The notes under the pieces are model-generated. The model was not told the origin of the DNA. It ran no database searches and saw only the letters and a program-made list of their open reading frames with translations. Below, piece by piece: positions 1-9,733 of a stretch of 38,948 nt of DNA. Position numbers and translations under genes: made by a program. Source of the stretch: Betaproteobacteria bacterium (GTDB lineage: Bacteria; Pseudomonadota; Gammaproteobacteria; Burkholderiales; Burkholderiaceae); NCBI GenBank assembly GCA_009921765.1, contig RFXC01000013.1, positions 1-38,948 on the forward strand. Direction: 5' to 3'. Position 1 is the stretch's first letter. The number at the start of each line of letters is the position of its first letter.

Positions 1-1
1 G

Positions 2-580
2 CGGCTGTTCACCGGGCTGGTGGCGGTAGGCGTGGTGACATTCGGGGCGCTCATCATGCTGTCGCCCTGGCGCCGGGAGCGCATCTTTGCCTACCTCGAC
101 CCGTTCAGTGAACAGAACGCGCTCGGCAAGGGCTATCAGCTGTCACATTCCCTGATCGCTTTCGGTCGCGGCGAGCTGTTCGGTGTCGGCCTGGGTGGCT
201 CGGTCGAAAAACTTCATTACCTGCCCGAGGCGCATACCGACTTTCTGCTGGCAGTGATCGGTGAGGAACTCGGGCTGGTTGCCGTGCTCGCAATCGTGCT
301 CATGTTTTTCTGGCTCACTCGCCGTGCCTTCGAAATCGGCCGGCTCGCCATTCGTCTGGACCGCACCTTCGCGGGCCTGGTGGCGCAGGGCGTAGGGCTC
401 TGGCTGGGGCTGCAGGCCTTCATCAACATGGGCGTCAATGTGGGGCTCTTGCCCACCAAAGGGTTGACCCTGCCGCTGATGAGCTACGGCGGAAGCGGCA
501 TCCTTGCCAACTGCGTGGCGGTGGCAATCCTGTTGCGGGTCGATTTCGAGAACCGGATGCTGATGCGAGGCGCCAAGTGA
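2..580 (+). CDS. ftsW: FtsW, septal peptidoglycan glycosyltransferase (SEDS), 3' part only
   Basis: This is the C-terminal part (about 192 codons) of a polytopic SEDS-family protein; the 5' end lies outside the window. FtsW polymerises lipid II at the division septum together with FtsI (family knowledge). The visible sequence has several hydrophobic segments and the characteristic periplasmic stretch [18 protein letters not shown], followed by a late [19 protein letters not shown] motif. Both are hallmarks of FtsW/RodA, and the position directly before murG favours FtsW over RodA. The stop TGA at 578-580 overlaps the murG GTG as GTGA, so the two are probably translationally coupled. Confidence 0.95.
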   Translation, partial: RLFTGLVAVGVVTFGALIMLSPWRRERIFAYLDPFSEQNALGKGYQLSHSLIAFGRGELFGVGLGGSVEKLHYLPEAHTDFLLAVIGEELGLVAVLAIVLMFFWLTRRAFEIGRLAIRLDRTFAGLVAQGVGLWLGLQAFINMGVNVGLLPTKGLTLPLMSYGGSGILANCVAVAILLRVDFENRMLMRGAK

Positions 581-1653
581 CCCCGCGCACGCTGCTCGTG
601 ATGGCAGGCGGCACCGGTGGGCATGTCATGCCGGGCCTGGCGGTGGCACAGGTGATGCGCGAACGCGCCTGGAATGTAGTTTGGCTGGGCAACCCGCAGG
701 GCATGGAGGCAACGCTGGTCCCTCAGCACGGGATCACGCTCGAGCCGGTGAGAATCGGGGGCCTGCGCGGCAAGGGCCTGCTCAATGCGCTCGCCATGCC
801 GGTGCGACTCGCCCGAGCCTGCTGGCAGAGTCTGTCGGCCTTGCGCCGTATCAAACCCGCAGTGGTGCTGGGCATGGGCGGCTATGTGGCGTTTCCTGGC
901 GGACTGATGGCCGCGCTGGTGGGTTATCCCTTGGTCGTGCATGAACAGAACTCGGTAGCCGGGCTGACCAATCGGTTGCTCGCGCGGCTGGCCGACCGGG
1001 TGCTGGAGGCCTTCCCCGGCACGCTGGCGGGTGCGGTATGCACGGGCAACCCGGTGCGTGCCGACCTGGTTCGCGTCGACTCGCCGCGGGCGCGGTATCT
1101 GGCGCGAAGCGGCCCGCTACGCCTTCTGGTGGTGGGCGGCAGCCTGGGGGCGCAGGCGCTCAACCAGATCGTCCCGCAGGCGCTCGCGCAGACCGACCCC
1201 GCCCATCGGCCGGAGGTTGTCCATCAAGCAGGGCGGGCTCACGCGCAGGCCTTGGTCGAGCGTTACCGCGAGCTCGGTGTGGCGGCGCAGGTGCCGAGCT
1301 TCATCGATGACATGGCAGCGGCGCTCGCCGAAGCGGATCTCGTGATCTGCCGGGCGGGTGCGATGACGGTTGCGGAGCTCGCAGCGGTGGGTGTCGCAAG
1401 CGTGCTGGTGCCGTTTCCGCATGCGGTCGATGACCACCAGACCGGCAACGCCCGCTTTCTTGCAGAGCAGGGTGCTGCAATGCTGATCGCTCAGGCCGAC
1501 CTCACCGCCGATCGCCTGTCGACCGTGATTACCGGTGCAAGTCGCCATGCGCTCGCCGAGCAGGCCGAGCGGGCGCGCGCGCTCGCGCGTCCGCGCGCCG
1601 CGTACGAGGTCGCCGACATCTGTGAGGCGCTCGCTTCGGGAGCGCGCGCATGA
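577..1653 (+). CDS. murG: MurG, undecaprenyl-PP-MurNAc-pentapeptide GlcNAc transferase
   Basis: MurG transfers GlcNAc from UDP-GlcNAc to lipid I, making lipid II on the inner face of the cytoplasmic membrane. The 358-residue product has the usual family length. It has the N-terminal glycine loop [14 protein letters not shown] (from residue 11), [10 protein letters not shown], the [15 protein letters not shown] stretch, and the C-terminal donor-site stretch [15 protein letters not shown], all typical of GT28 MurG. The start is GTG at 577, overlapping the ftsW stop. The end overlaps the murC ATG as ATGA. It is part of the tightly packed dcw operon. Confidence 0.97.
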   Translation: MTPRTLLVMAGGTGGHVMPGLAVAQVMRERAWNVVWLGNPQGMEATLVPQHGITLEPVRIGGLRGKGLLNALAMPVRLARACWQSLSALRRIKPAVVLGMGGYVAFPGGLMAALVGYPLVVHEQNSVAGLTNRLLARLADRVLEAFPGTLAGAVCTGNPVRADLVRVDSPRARYLARSGPLRLLVVGGSLGAQALNQIVPQALAQTDPAHRPEVVHQAGRAHAQALVERYRELGVAAQVPSFIDDMAAALAEADLVICRAGAMTVAELAAVGVASVLVPFPHAVDDHQTGNARFLAEQGAAMLIAQADLTADRLSTVITGASRHALAEQAERARALARPRAAYEVADICEALASGARA

Positions 1654-3074
1654 AGCACAAGGTGAAGCGCATCCACTTTGTGGGTATCGGCGGGGCTGGC
1701 ATGAGCGGCATTGCCGAGGTGCTGCTTACGCTTGGCTACCAGATCAGCGGCTCCGATATCGCGGAATCGGCGGTCACCCAACGGCTCGCTTGCCTGGGCG
1801 CTCGGGTGATCACCGGTCACCAGGCGGCCAACGTTCAGGGCGCTGACTGTGTGGTCGTATCTTCGGCTGTGCGCCCTGACAATCCCGAGGTGATTGCCGC
1901 GCGCAACCAGCGTATCCCGGTGGTGCCCAGAGCGCTGATGCTCGCCGAACTGATGAAGCTCAAGCGGGGCATCGCGGTGGCGGGCACACATGGCAAGACC
2001 ACGACCACGAGCCTGATTGCCTCGGTGCTCGCGCGCGGGGGCATGGACCCCACGTTCGTGATCGGTGGGCTTCTGAACAGTGCCGGGGTCAATGCGCGTT
2101 TGGGCGCAGGCGACACCATCGTGGTCGAGGCCGATGAGTCCGATGGCTCGTTTCTCAACCTGTCGCCGATGATTGCGGTCATCACCAACATCGACGCCGA
2201 TCACATGGACACTTATGGCCATGACCTCGCGCGGCTCAAACAGGCGTTTGTCGAGTTCACGCACCGACTGCCGTTTTATGGCGCAGCCGTGCTCTGTATC
2301 GATGATGCGCAGGTGCGTGAAATCCTCCCCTTTGTATCGAAGCCGGTACTGAGCTACGGGCTGACCGAAGGCGCGCAGTTTCGCGCAATCGATGTCACGC
2401 CTGACGGTCCCACCATGCGCTTTACGGTGCTTCGTGAAGACGCCGAGCCGCTGGCGGTGACGCTCAATCTTCCCGGTGTTCATAACGTTCGCAACGCCCT
2501 TGCCGCGATTGCCGTGGCCGACGAGCTGGGCGTGAGCGACGAGGCGATCGCCGCCGCATTGACCGAGTTCCGCGGCGTCGGCCGGCGCTTCCAGCGCCAC
2601 GGCGAGGTAGCGGTTCCCGCGTCATCCGGAGGGGGGTCTTTCACGCTGGTTGACGACTATGGCCACCACCCGGCGGAAATGAGCGCAACCATCGCTGCGG
2701 CGCGCGGTGCATTCCCCGGGCGGCGTCTGGTGCTCGCGTTCCAGCCGCACCGCTACACCCGAACGCGTGATCTGTTCGAGGATTTCGTTCGGGAACTCTG
2801 CACCGTCGATTCGCTGATTCTTGCCGAGGTCTATGCCGCAGGTGAAGCGGCGATCGTTGCCGCCGACGGACGGTCGCTTGTGCGTGCGGTCAGGGTGGCG
2901 GGCCGTGTCGAGCCGCGCTTTGTCGAGCGCATCGGCGAGATGCCGCGAGCCATTCTCGAGAGCGTTCGCGACGGCGATGTCGTACTCACCATGGGCGCAG
3001 GATCGATCGGTCAGGTGGCGGGCGGCGTTCGCGAACTCGCAGGCGAGGCTGCAGGGGGTGCGAGGCGTGACTGA
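1650..3074 (+). CDS. murC: MurC, UDP-N-acetylmuramate--L-alanine ligase
   Basis: MurC is the ATP-dependent Mur ligase that adds L-Ala to UDP-MurNAc in the cytoplasm. The 474-residue product shows the Rossmann-like N-terminus with [17 protein letters not shown], the ATP-binding P-loop GTHGKTTTT at residues 112-120, the central [10 protein letters not shown] motif, and the C-terminal DDYGHHPAE and FQPHRYTRT motifs of MurC. The ATG start at 1650 overlaps the murG stop by four bases. The 3' end overlaps the start of ddl by eight bases. Confidence 0.97.
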   Translation: MKHKVKRIHFVGIGGAGMSGIAEVLLTLGYQISGSDIAESAVTQRLACLGARVITGHQAANVQGADCVVVSSAVRPDNPEVIAARNQRIPVVPRALMLAELMKLKRGIAVAGTHGKTTTTSLIASVLARGGMDPTFVIGGLLNSAGVNARLGAGDTIVVEADESDGSFLNLSPMIAVITNIDADHMDTYGHDLARLKQAFVEFTHRLPFYGAAVLCIDDAQVREILPFVSKPVLSYGLTEGAQFRAIDVTPDGPTMRFTVLREDAEPLAVTLNLPGVHNVRNALAAIAVADELGVSDEAIAAALTEFRGVGRRFQRHGEVAVPASSGGGSFTLVDDYGHHPAEMSATIAAARGAFPGRRLVLAFQPHRYTRTRDLFEDFVRELCTVDSLILAEVYAAGEAAIVAADGRSLVRAVRVAGRVEPRFVERIGEMPRAILESVRDGDVVLTMGAGSIGQVAGGVRELAGEAAGGARRD

Positions 3075-4065
3075 AGCAGCACATCAAGACAGGGCGCGGG
3101 CGCTTGGCCGGGTGGCGGTGCTGATGGGCGGCGCATCGGCCGAGCGCGAGGTCTCGCTTATGTCCGGCGCGGGGGTGCTCGCGGCGCTGCGCGAACGCGG
3201 AGTGGATGCGCATGCGTTCGACCCGGCCGAGCGAGAGCTGGGTGAGCTGCGTCGCGAGGGCTTCGCGCGCGCCTTCATCGCGCTCCATGGCCGCTTCGGC
3301 GAGGACGGCAGCGTTCAGGGGGCGCTCGAGTTATTGGGCATTCCGTACACGGGCTCGGGCGTGCTGGCCTCAGCCATTGCCATGGACAAGACTTGCACCA
3401 AGGATATCTGGCTTGCGCGTGGCCTGCCCACACCCGCATTTCGACGCGCTGCAACGCTCGATGACGCGCGCCGGGCAGTCAACGAACTCGGCCTGCCGCT
3501 GGCGGTCAAGCCCAGTCGCGAAGGGTCCAGCCTTGGCTTTTCACGCGCCGAATCGCCTGAGTCGCTCGAGGCCGCGTTCACGCTCGCGCGTCAGTACGAT
3601 AGTGAAGTCATCATCGAGCGATTCATCGATGGCGCCGAACTCACGGTGGCCATTTTGGGGTCAGGGTCGGCTGCGCGGTCGCTACCGGTGATCGAGATTC
3701 GTGCACCGGCCGGCAACTACAACTACCAGAACAAGTATTTTGGTGACGACACCCGCTACCTTTGCCCGGCACCGCTGGTGCCCGAGGTGGCTCGCGAAGT
3801 GGCCGAGATATCACTCGCTGCCTACCGCGCGATCGGCTGCGAAGGCTGGGGCCGGGTCGATCTGATGCTCTCGCGGGCCGATTCGCGGCCGTGGCTGCTG
3901 GAGGTCAACACATCACCCGGGATGACCAGCCATTCGCTCGTGCCCATGGCAGCGAAGGCAGCTGGCATCACCTACGAAGACCTGTGTCTGGATCTGCTGG
4001 GCTCTGCTTCGCTCAAGACCGGCACATCGCCCTCGCGCCAGCGTGTCACCCCGGAGGTCGCATGA
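3067..4065 (+). CDS. ddl: D-alanine--D-alanine ligase (DdlB type)
   Basis: This ATP-grasp ligase makes D-Ala-D-Ala for the peptidoglycan stem peptide. The frame stays open further upstream inside murC, but the GTG at 3067 is preferred. It follows a G-rich ribosome-binding stretch (GGGGGTGCGAGG) and puts the family N-terminal strand [15 protein letters not shown] at residues 17-30 of a 332-residue protein, the usual size. Other marks are the [14 protein letters not shown] region, [12 protein letters not shown], the NYNYQNKYF loop, and the Mg-binding [15 protein letters not shown] near the end. The last codons overlap the ftsQ ATG by four bases. Confidence 0.96.
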   Translation: MTEAAHQDRARALGRVAVLMGGASAEREVSLMSGAGVLAALRERGVDAHAFDPAERELGELRREGFARAFIALHGRFGEDGSVQGALELLGIPYTGSGVLASAIAMDKTCTKDIWLARGLPTPAFRRAATLDDARRAVNELGLPLAVKPSREGSSLGFSRAESPESLEAAFTLARQYDSEVIIERFIDGAELTVAILGSGSAARSLPVIEIRAPAGNYNYQNKYFGDDTRYLCPAPLVPEVAREVAEISLAAYRAIGCEGWGRVDLMLSRADSRPWLLEVNTSPGMTSHSLVPMAAKAAGITYEDLCLDLLGSASLKTGTSPSRQRVTPEVA

Positions 4066-4856
4066 GTACGCCCTGGCACGATACCCGGCTTCTCAACTCG
4101 GTGGCCAATGGACTCTTCGCGGCGGCGCTCGGTGCGCTGCTCTGCTCGTCGCTCTGGTGGCTGTCGCAGCGGCCGATGTTTGCAATCCAGCACATCCGGG
4201 TCGATGCCGCCACCGGCCATACGCTGCGCTACCTGCACGAACCCGTGCTGCGCGCGGTAGTGGGTGACCGGGTCGGCGGCAACTTCTTCGTGATCGATCT
4301 TCAGGAAGTTCGCGCAGCCTTCGAGGCCGTGCCCTGGGTTCGGCGCGCGACGGTCCGCCGGGTCTGGCCGGACTCGCTTCATGTCACGCTCGAAGAGCAC
4401 CGCGCGTTTGCGATCTGGAATCGCGAAGCACTCATGAACACCCATGGCGAGTCGTTTGCCGCCAATCTTGACGAGGCCGAGGAAGAGCGTTCGCTGCCCC
4501 ACCTCTCGGGCCCGATCGGTACCGAGAAGCTGGTGATGGAGCGCTGGCTTGAACTGATCGATGCGTTAAAGCCCCTGGGCTTGTCGCCGGCCGAGCTCGA
4601 ACTGTCGCCGCGCGAGGCCTGGACCGCGCGTCTGTCCGATGGATCGCGGCTGCTCCTTGGCCGCGATCAGGGTGTGTCGGTGAGGGAGCGGCTCGCGCTC
4701 TGGGCCGAGGTCTATCCAAAGGTCGCCGCACGTCTGAATCAGCGGATGCAGACGATCGACCTGCGTTATCCGAACGGGTTTGCGCTGCGGCCGGTGGTAT
4801 TCGGCGGCGATGCAGCCCGCGAACCGCAAGCGGCTGGCGGGTCAAGGCGGCCATGA
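4062..4856 (+). CDS. ftsQ: FtsQ, divisome bitopic membrane protein
   Basis: FtsQ connects early and late divisome proteins through the FtsQBL complex. The 264-residue product begins with a short cytoplasmic tail. One membrane span follows at about residues 15-34, then a POTRA-like domain at about 40-120 (MFAIQHIRV, then [19 protein letters not shown] and the EHRAFAIWN strand). The beta domain ends near [10 protein letters not shown]. The start is the ATG overlapping the ddl stop (ATGA). A longer frame exists upstream inside ddl but makes no sense for the family. A 22-base gap separates it from ftsA. Confidence 0.95.
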   Translation: MSTPWHDTRLLNSVANGLFAAALGALLCSSLWWLSQRPMFAIQHIRVDAATGHTLRYLHEPVLRAVVGDRVGGNFFVIDLQEVRAAFEAVPWVRRATVRRVWPDSLHVTLEEHRAFAIWNREALMNTHGESFAANLDEAEEERSLPHLSGPIGTEKLVMERWLELIDALKPLGLSPAELELSPREAWTARLSDGSRLLLGRDQGVSVRERLALWAEVYPKVAARLNQRMQTIDLRYPNGFALRPVVFGGDAAREPQAAGGSRRP

Positions 4857-4878
4857 ACGGAATTTTCAGGAACAGGCG

Positions 4879-6111
4879 ATGAGCAGGGATGCGAAAGATC
4901 TGATCGTCGGGCTCGATATCGGCACCTCCAAGGTGGTGGCGATCGTCGCGCAGATGCATGCCGATGGCCACTACGAGGTGGTCGGGCTCGGCCAGCACGA
5001 GGCGCGGGGCCTGAAGAAAGGCGTGGTCGTCAACATCGAGAGCACGGTTGCTTCGATCCAGCGGGCGCTCGAAGAGGCCGAGCTGATGGCCGACTGCAAG
5101 ATCCGCACGGTCTATACCGGGATCGCCGGCAGCCATATCCGCAGCTTCAACTCGAGCGGTATGGTGGCGATCAAGGACAAGGAGGTGAGCGAGGCCGACA
5201 TGGCTCGCGTGATCGAGACCGCCAAGGCGGTCAACATCCCCACCGATCAGCAGATCCTGCATGTGCTGCCGCAGGAATTCATCATCGACGGCCAGGAAGA
5301 TATCCGTGAGCCGATCGGAATGAGCGGCGTGCGGCTCGAGGTAAAGGTGCACATCGTGACTGGTGCGGTGTCGGCCGCGCAGAACATCGTGAAGTGCGTG
5401 CGCCGCTGTGGACTTGAAGTGCAGGACCTGATCCTGCAGCCGCTTGCCTCGTCGGTATCGGTGCTGTCGCAGGACGAAAAGGAACTGGGCGCGGTACTGG
5501 TCGATATCGGCGGTGGCACCACCGACATCGCAATCTTCACCGCAGGCGCCATCCGGCACACCGCGGTGATTCCGATTGCCGGCGATCAGATCACCAACGA
5601 TATCGCGATGGCGTTGCGCACGCCCACTCAGGACGCCGAGGAAATCAAGCTTCGCTTTGGCATCGCCAAGCAGGCGCTGGTCGATCCTGCGGAAAAAATC
5701 GAGGTACCAGGACTGGGCGATCGTGGCCCGCGCCAGCTCTCGCGTCAGGCGCTTGCGGCGGTGATCGAGCCGCGCGTGGAGGAACTGTTCTCGCTCGTCC
5801 ATCAAGTGATCCGCGAGTCGGGATACGAGGAGCTGCTTTCCTCGGGAATCGTGCTGACCGGTGGCAGTGCGGAACTGCCGGGTGTGGCCGAACTCGCCGA
5901 GGACATTTTTCTCAAGCCGGTCCGGGTGGGCCGGCCGGTGTATTCGGGAGGGCTTGCCGATGTGGTGCGTTCGCCGCGCTACGCGACAGCGGTGGGCCTG
6001 CTTGAGGAAGCGAAGCTGCAGAGGTTGAGGGGCAGGAAGGTGGCGGAACAGTCGGGCTCTTTCACGGAGACGCTGCGACGCATGAAGGACTGGTTCACGG
6101 GCAATTTTTAA
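4879..6111 (+). CDS. ftsA: FtsA, actin-like membrane tether of the Z ring
   Basis: FtsA is an actin-fold ATPase that anchors FtsZ filaments to the membrane and recruits later division proteins. The 410-residue product has the phosphate-1 loop IVGLDIGTSKV at residues 9-19, the second ATP motif LVDIGGGTTDIAIF, the adenosine motif SSGIVLTGGSAELPG, and an amphipathic C-terminal helix (LRRMKDWFTGNF) that is the membrane-targeting sequence of the family. The ATG at 4879 is chosen because AGGAACAG lies just upstream; the open frame extends further up only into ftsQ. Confidence 0.97.
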   Translation: MSRDAKDLIVGLDIGTSKVVAIVAQMHADGHYEVVGLGQHEARGLKKGVVVNIESTVASIQRALEEAELMADCKIRTVYTGIAGSHIRSFNSSGMVAIKDKEVSEADMARVIETAKAVNIPTDQQILHVLPQEFIIDGQEDIREPIGMSGVRLEVKVHIVTGAVSAAQNIVKCVRRCGLEVQDLILQPLASSVSVLSQDEKELGAVLVDIGGGTTDIAIFTAGAIRHTAVIPIAGDQITNDIAMALRTPTQDAEEIKLRFGIAKQALVDPAEKIEVPGLGDRGPRQLSRQALAAVIEPRVEELFSLVHQVIRESGYEELLSSGIVLTGGSAELPGVAELAEDIFLKPVRVGRPVYSGGLADVVRSPRYATAVGLLEEAKLQRLRGRKVAEQSGSFTETLRRMKDWFTGNF

Positions 6112-6121
6112 GGAGACCGCG

Positions 6122-7285
6122 ATGTCGTTTGAAATGATCGAAGAGGAAGTTGAGGGCGCCGTCATCAAGGTGATCGGTATCGGTGGGGCGGGCGGCAATG
6201 CCGTCAACCACATGGTCCAGCGGGGCGTGCAGGGCGTGGATTTCATTTCGCTCAACACCGATCGGCAGGCGCTTGCCCGGTCGCTCGCAAGCCACACCAT
6301 CCAGCTGGGTGGCAACGGTCTGGGCGCAGGCGCGCGGCCCGAGGCGGGGCGTGCTGCCGCTGAAGCGATGCGAGACGAAATCCGCGCAGCACTCGCCGGC
6401 GCGCACATGGTGTTTCTCACCGCTGGCATGGGCAAGGGCACAGGCACCGGCGCCTCACCCGTGGTCGCCGAGATCGCCAAAGAGCTTGGCGTACTGACGG
6501 TAGGCGTGGTCACCAAGCCTTTCGATTTCGAGGGCAACCGCAAGATGCAGATCGCCGAGTCGGGGATCGAGCAGCTTGTCGAGCATGTCGATTCGCTGAT
6601 CGTGGTGCTCAACCAGAAGCTCTTCGACGTGATGGAAGAGGACGCGAGCCTGGAAGATGCCTTCAAACGCGCGGACGATGTGCTGCACAACGCGGTCGCC
6701 GGTATCGCCGAGATCATCAACGTGCCGGGTCTGGTCAACGTCGACTTTGCCGACGTGCGCACGGTGATGGGTGAGCAGGGCAAAGCGATGATGGGAATTG
6801 GCGAGGCGGGCGGGCTTGATCGGGCGCGGATCGCGGCCGAACAGGCTGTCGCATCCCCGCTTCTCGATGGCGTCGACCTGCAGGGCGCGCGCGGCGTGAT
6901 CGTGAACATCACCGCCAACCGGAGCCTGAAGCTCAAGGAAACCAACGAGGTGATCAACACGATCAAGGCGTTCTGCGCCGATGACGCCACCATCATCCAC
7001 GGCACGGTGTTCGACGAAAACATGGTCGACAACCTGCGCGTGACCGTGGTGGCGACCGGTATCGGCAAGCGCGCCTCGCGCCCGGTGCTGGTGCCGCAGA
7101 CCTCGCTTCGTACCGGCACCGACAATGCGCCGATCGCCGATGCGACGGGCGGCTACGACCGTTTCGATCAGCCGACCGTCTGGCGCAATCCGCGTGCCAG
7201 CGCTGCGGCGCAGGTGCAGGCGCTGGAGGAAAGTGGGGTCGAGCGGTTCGACATCCCGGCGTTTCTGCGCAAGCAGGCCGACTGA
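6122..7285 (+). CDS. ftsZ: FtsZ, tubulin-like cell-division GTPase
   Basis: FtsZ polymerises into the Z ring. The 387-residue product has the family layout: IKVIGIGGAGGNAVNHM near the N-terminus, the T3-loop GLGAGARPEAGR, the catalytic T7 region NVDFADVRTVM, a variable linker, and the conserved C-terminal peptide FDIPAFLRKQAD that binds FtsA and ZipA-like partners. A clear AAGGAGA site precedes the ATG. Two oddities are visible. The tubulin signature reads GMGKGTGTG (Lys105) where the family consensus is GMGGGTGTG. The segment before the T3 loop (QLGGNGLGAG) is also about three residues shorter than in E. coli. The identity is not in doubt. Confidence 0.97.
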   Translation: MSFEMIEEEVEGAVIKVIGIGGAGGNAVNHMVQRGVQGVDFISLNTDRQALARSLASHTIQLGGNGLGAGARPEAGRAAAEAMRDEIRAALAGAHMVFLTAGMGKGTGTGASPVVAEIAKELGVLTVGVVTKPFDFEGNRKMQIAESGIEQLVEHVDSLIVVLNQKLFDVMEEDASLEDAFKRADDVLHNAVAGIAEIINVPGLVNVDFADVRTVMGEQGKAMMGIGEAGGLDRARIAAEQAVASPLLDGVDLQGARGVIVNITANRSLKLKETNEVINTIKAFCADDATIIHGTVFDENMVDNLRVTVVATGIGKRASRPVLVPQTSLRTGTDNAPIADATGGYDRFDQPTVWRNPRASAAAQVQALEESGVERFDIPAFLRKQAD

Positions 7286-7315
7286 GGCGGGCCTGCCCGC
7301 CGCGTCATGCGGCCA

Positions 7316-7349
7316 ATCCGGATGGCGGACGTCTCCCCGCCATCCGGAT
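7316..7349 (+). terminator. Hairpin after ftsZ, probable terminator or attenuator
   Basis: Arms of 13 perfectly complementary bases (7316-7328 and 7337-7349) enclose an 8-base loop, 31 bases after the ftsZ stop. No real T-run follows, so it is either a weak intrinsic terminator or an mRNA-stabilising 3' hairpin at the end of the dcw operon. A second short GC-rich inverted repeat (7286-7292 and 7295-7301) sits directly at the ftsZ stop. Confidence 0.55.
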
Positions 7350-7460
7350 AGCTGTTTGCGCGGTTTGCGCGGGCCTGACCCGCGCATGGCCATTGACCGG
7401 CGGCACCACACGACCGGTTAAACTTTCGTTTCTCTTCAACTTTCTTCAGGAGCCCTCACC

Positions 7461-7964
7461 ATGACGATCAAGGTCGGCGATCGCGTGCCGGATGCCACGC
7501 TGTTTGAATTCATCGAGGTCGAGGGCAATGGCTGCTCGGTCGGCCCCAACGCCTTCAAGGTTGCCGATATCGTCGGCGGCAAGAAAATCGCAGTGTTCGG
7601 TTTGCCGGGTGCCTTCACGCCCACCTGTTCGGCGCAGCATGTGCCGAGCTACGTCAAGCATTTCGATGCGCTGAAAGCCAAGGGCATTTCAGAGATCTGG
7701 TGTGTGTCGGTCAATGATGCATTTGTAATGGGCGCCTGGGCGCGCGATCAGAAGGCGGCCGGCAAGGTGCGCATGATGGCCGATGGCAGCGCCGAGTTCA
7801 CCAAGAAGCTGGGCCTGGAACTCGACCTGACCGGTCGGGGAATGGGCGTGCGCATGCAGCGCTTCTCGATGGTGATCGACAATGGCGTGGTGAGCCAGCT
7901 CAATATCGAAGCCGCAGGCAAGTATGAAGCCTCGAGCGCCGAGGCAATGCTCGCCAAGCTTTGA
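7461..7964 (+). CDS. Prx5-type peroxiredoxin (AhpC/TSA superfamily)
   Basis: This thiol peroxidase reduces hydrogen peroxide or alkyl peroxides in the cytoplasm. The 167-residue product has the thioredoxin-like start TIKVGDRVPDATL and the active-site stretch GLPGAFTPTCSAQHVPSY with the peroxidatic cysteine at residue 56; the TPTC and HVP pattern is typical of the Prx5 group. Other cysteines at about 25 and 81 could resolve the sulfenic acid, although many relatives use glutathione instead. An AGGAG site precedes the ATG. Peroxiredoxins are often found between ftsZ and lpxC in Burkholderiales, and lpxC follows after 24 bases. Confidence 0.92.
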   Translation: MTIKVGDRVPDATLFEFIEVEGNGCSVGPNAFKVADIVGGKKIAVFGLPGAFTPTCSAQHVPSYVKHFDALKAKGISEIWCVSVNDAFVMGAWARDQKAAGKVRMMADGSAEFTKKLGLELDLTGRGMGVRMQRFSMVIDNGVVSQLNIEAAGKYEASSAEAMLAKL

Positions 7965-7988
7965 GGCAGATCTGAGGCCGGCGATCCG

Positions 7989-8915
7989 ATGATGCGGCAG
8001 CGCACGATTCGCGAGCGGGTCCGCACAGTCGGTGTCGGCCTCCACTCCGGCGAGCGGGTTGAACTCACGTTGAGGCCCGCTCTGCCCGACACCGGCATCG
8101 TTTTTCACCGGGTCGATCTGGAGCCGCCGGTTTCTCTGGCTGCCCGTGCCGACTCGGTCAATGACACGCGAATGGCGTCCACGCTGTCGGCTCAGGCGCC
8201 TGGAGCCGACACGGTTCGGGTGGCCACGGTTGAGCATCTCATGTCGGCCCTCGCAGGTCTGGGCATCGACAATCTTCACGTCGATGTGGATGCGGCCGAA
8301 ATCCCGATTCTCGACGGTTCGTCGGCATCGTTCGTGTATCTGCTGCGCTCGGCCGGCATTCTTGAGCAGTCCGCGCCCAAACGTTTCATCCGGGTGACCG
8401 CGCCCATTGAGGTGCGAGACGGCGACAAATTCGCGCGCCTGGAGCCGCACTTCGGTTTTCGTCTCGACTTTTCCATCAGTTTCGGCCACCCCGCCATTGA
8501 TGCCACCGGCCAGCGGATCGTGGTGGACTTCGCCGAACGCTCGTACACGCGCGAGGTGGCGCGGGCCCGCACCTTCGGTTTCATGCGTGATGTCGAGGCG
8601 CTACGCTCCAACGGGCTCGCCAAGGGCGGCAACCTTGGTAACGCCATCGTCATGGACGAGTACCGGGTCCTGAACGATGAGGGGCTTCGGATCAACGATG
8701 AATTCGCCATGCACAAGGTGCTGGATGCCATCGGCGATCTGTATCTGGTCGGGCACCCGCTGCTCGCGGGCTATGTGGCGCACAAATCCGGCCACGCCCT
8801 GAACAACCTGTTGCTGCGCGAGTTGCTCGCGCGGACCGATTGCTGGCAGTGGGCCACCTTCACTGGCTCGCGCGAGGCGCCCAGGCTCTTCGAACTCGAC
8901 TGGCGAACCGCCTGA
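7989..8915 (+). CDS. lpxC: LpxC, UDP-3-O-acyl-GlcNAc deacetylase
   Basis: LpxC is the zinc hydrolase that catalyses the committed step of lipid A synthesis in the cytoplasm. The 308-residue product matches the family length. Visible catalytic features are TVEHLMSAL with Glu82 and the zinc ligand His83, [14 protein letters not shown] with His242 and Asp246 as the other zinc ligands, and HKSGHALNN with the catalytic His269. The N-terminal [12 protein letters not shown] is also typical. Two ATG codons stand in tandem at 7989 and 7992 and either could be used. Its presence shows a Gram-negative, lipid A-making cell. Confidence 0.97.
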   Translation: MMRQRTIRERVRTVGVGLHSGERVELTLRPALPDTGIVFHRVDLEPPVSLAARADSVNDTRMASTLSAQAPGADTVRVATVEHLMSALAGLGIDNLHVDVDAAEIPILDGSSASFVYLLRSAGILEQSAPKRFIRVTAPIEVRDGDKFARLEPHFGFRLDFSISFGHPAIDATGQRIVVDFAERSYTREVARARTFGFMRDVEALRSNGLAKGGNLGNAIVMDEYRVLNDEGLRINDEFAMHKVLDAIGDLYLVGHPLLAGYVAHKSGHALNNLLLRELLARTDCWQWATFTGSREAPRLFELDWRTA

Positions 8916-8959
8916 CGAGGGCGATCGCCTGACCGCAACCGCCTGAGCACGGGCCCGGG

Positions 8960-9415
8960 CTACCGGTCGTGTTCGGCCCGTTGGTGACGAATCAAGGCGG
9001 CGAGCGCCCGCCGCAACCCCTCCGACTGTGCACTCGCCTCAAGCGCTTCGAATCCCGACAGCGCGGTCTCCGGGATCGGGGTGCGTGGCGGTCCCGGGGG
9101 TGGCCGCACCGCGTCAGCCGGGTTCCGACGGGTACGAATGCGCAGGCGGGCGACCGCCGCGCCCCGCCGCCTGAGATGGTCGACCAGCGTGGGTTCAAGC
9201 TGGCGCAGGCGGGCGGCTTCGGCGGCGTTGCGCGCGGCGATCGCGAGCGTGCCATCTTCGGACAGACTGAGCACGGTGAGTGGCGACTGGGGGTAGCTTG
9301 CCGACACCATCGCCTGCAGTTCGACCATGCTTGCGAGCCGACTGGCCACCTCGCGGAAAGCGGGTTCGGCCTGCAGCCAGTCGATGGCGCTTGCCCGTTT
9401 GTTTGCAGCGCTCAT
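8960..9415 (-). CDS. dciA: DciA-like protein (DUF721), DnaB helicase loader candidate
   Basis: The 151-residue protein has the DUF721/DciA pattern: a helical N-terminus, then a compact alpha/beta region with LTVLSLSEDGTLAIAARNAAEAARLRQLEP and HLRRRGAAVARLRIRT, followed by a disordered proline-rich tail. DciA is the ancestral loader of the replicative helicase in bacteria lacking DnaC (family knowledge). A DUF721 gene beside lpxC and secA is the common betaproteobacterial arrangement and supports the call. It is convergent with lpxC (44-base gap) and divergent from secA. The tail after about residue 100 is rich in Pro and Arg and carries little family signal. Confidence 0.75.
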   Translation of the reverse strand: MSAANKRASAIDWLQAEPAFREVASRLASMVELQAMVSASYPQSPLTVLSLSEDGTLAIAARNAAEAARLRQLEPTLVDHLRRRGAAVARLRIRTRRNPADAVRPPPGPPRTPIPETALSGFEALEASAQSEGLRRALAALIRHQRAEHDR

Positions 9416-9602
9416 CAGACCATCCCGAGGCGGCCGCGCTCGGGCCGCGCAGGCCGGAAAGCCTGCGCGCGAGCGGGCCCTGACGATTCGCTGGGGATGG
9501 TTGGCCGCCTGAGCGGCGACGAACGGCGCATCGGATCTCCTGATGGCAGGTTGTCTGTGGATGGGCGGCCGGTCTGCGATATGCCTCGGATGCTTGGCGC
9601 GT

Positions 9603-9637
9603 ATGCCGTTGGCCCATACCCATGCCGTTGGTCCACG
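9603..9637. repeat. Direct repeat, ATGCCGTTGG core, 19-base spacing
   Basis: Two 16-base copies start at 9603 and 9622. They share ATGCCGTTGG followed by YCCAY. The spacing is close to two helical turns, so the copies would lie on the same face of the DNA, which fits a protein-binding site. It could also be chance in GC-rich sequence. Confidence 0.4.
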
Positions 9638-9649
9638 CCCGCCTGCAGG

Positions 9650-9680
9650 CTAGCACGACCCGCGTCGGCTCGCGTGCTAG
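9650..9680. repeat. Inverted repeat CTAGCACG...CGTGCTAG upstream of secA
   Basis: Perfect 8-base arms at 9650-9657 and 9673-9680 are separated by 15 bases. The right arm runs into the -10-like TAGACT box. It may be an operator or the stem of an RNA structure. The CTAG tetranucleotide in both arms is rare in proteobacterial genomes, which makes a chance pair less likely. Confidence 0.45.
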
Positions 9681-9733
9681 ACTCCCGCGGTTTAACCCTC
9701 GTCGGTCCCCCGCGCGGACCTGCCAGCCTATCT

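Noticed and set aside
1491..2600. Open frame of 369 codons antisense to murG and murC
   Set aside because: It has no family features. murG and murC on the plus strand explain the codon pattern.
4432..7125. Very long (897-codon) open frame antisense to ftsQ, ftsA and ftsZ
   Set aside because: Its product is Ser/Thr/Arg/Pro-biased with no recognisable motif, and it lies exactly against strongly conserved division genes. It is the usual GC-rich antisense shadow.
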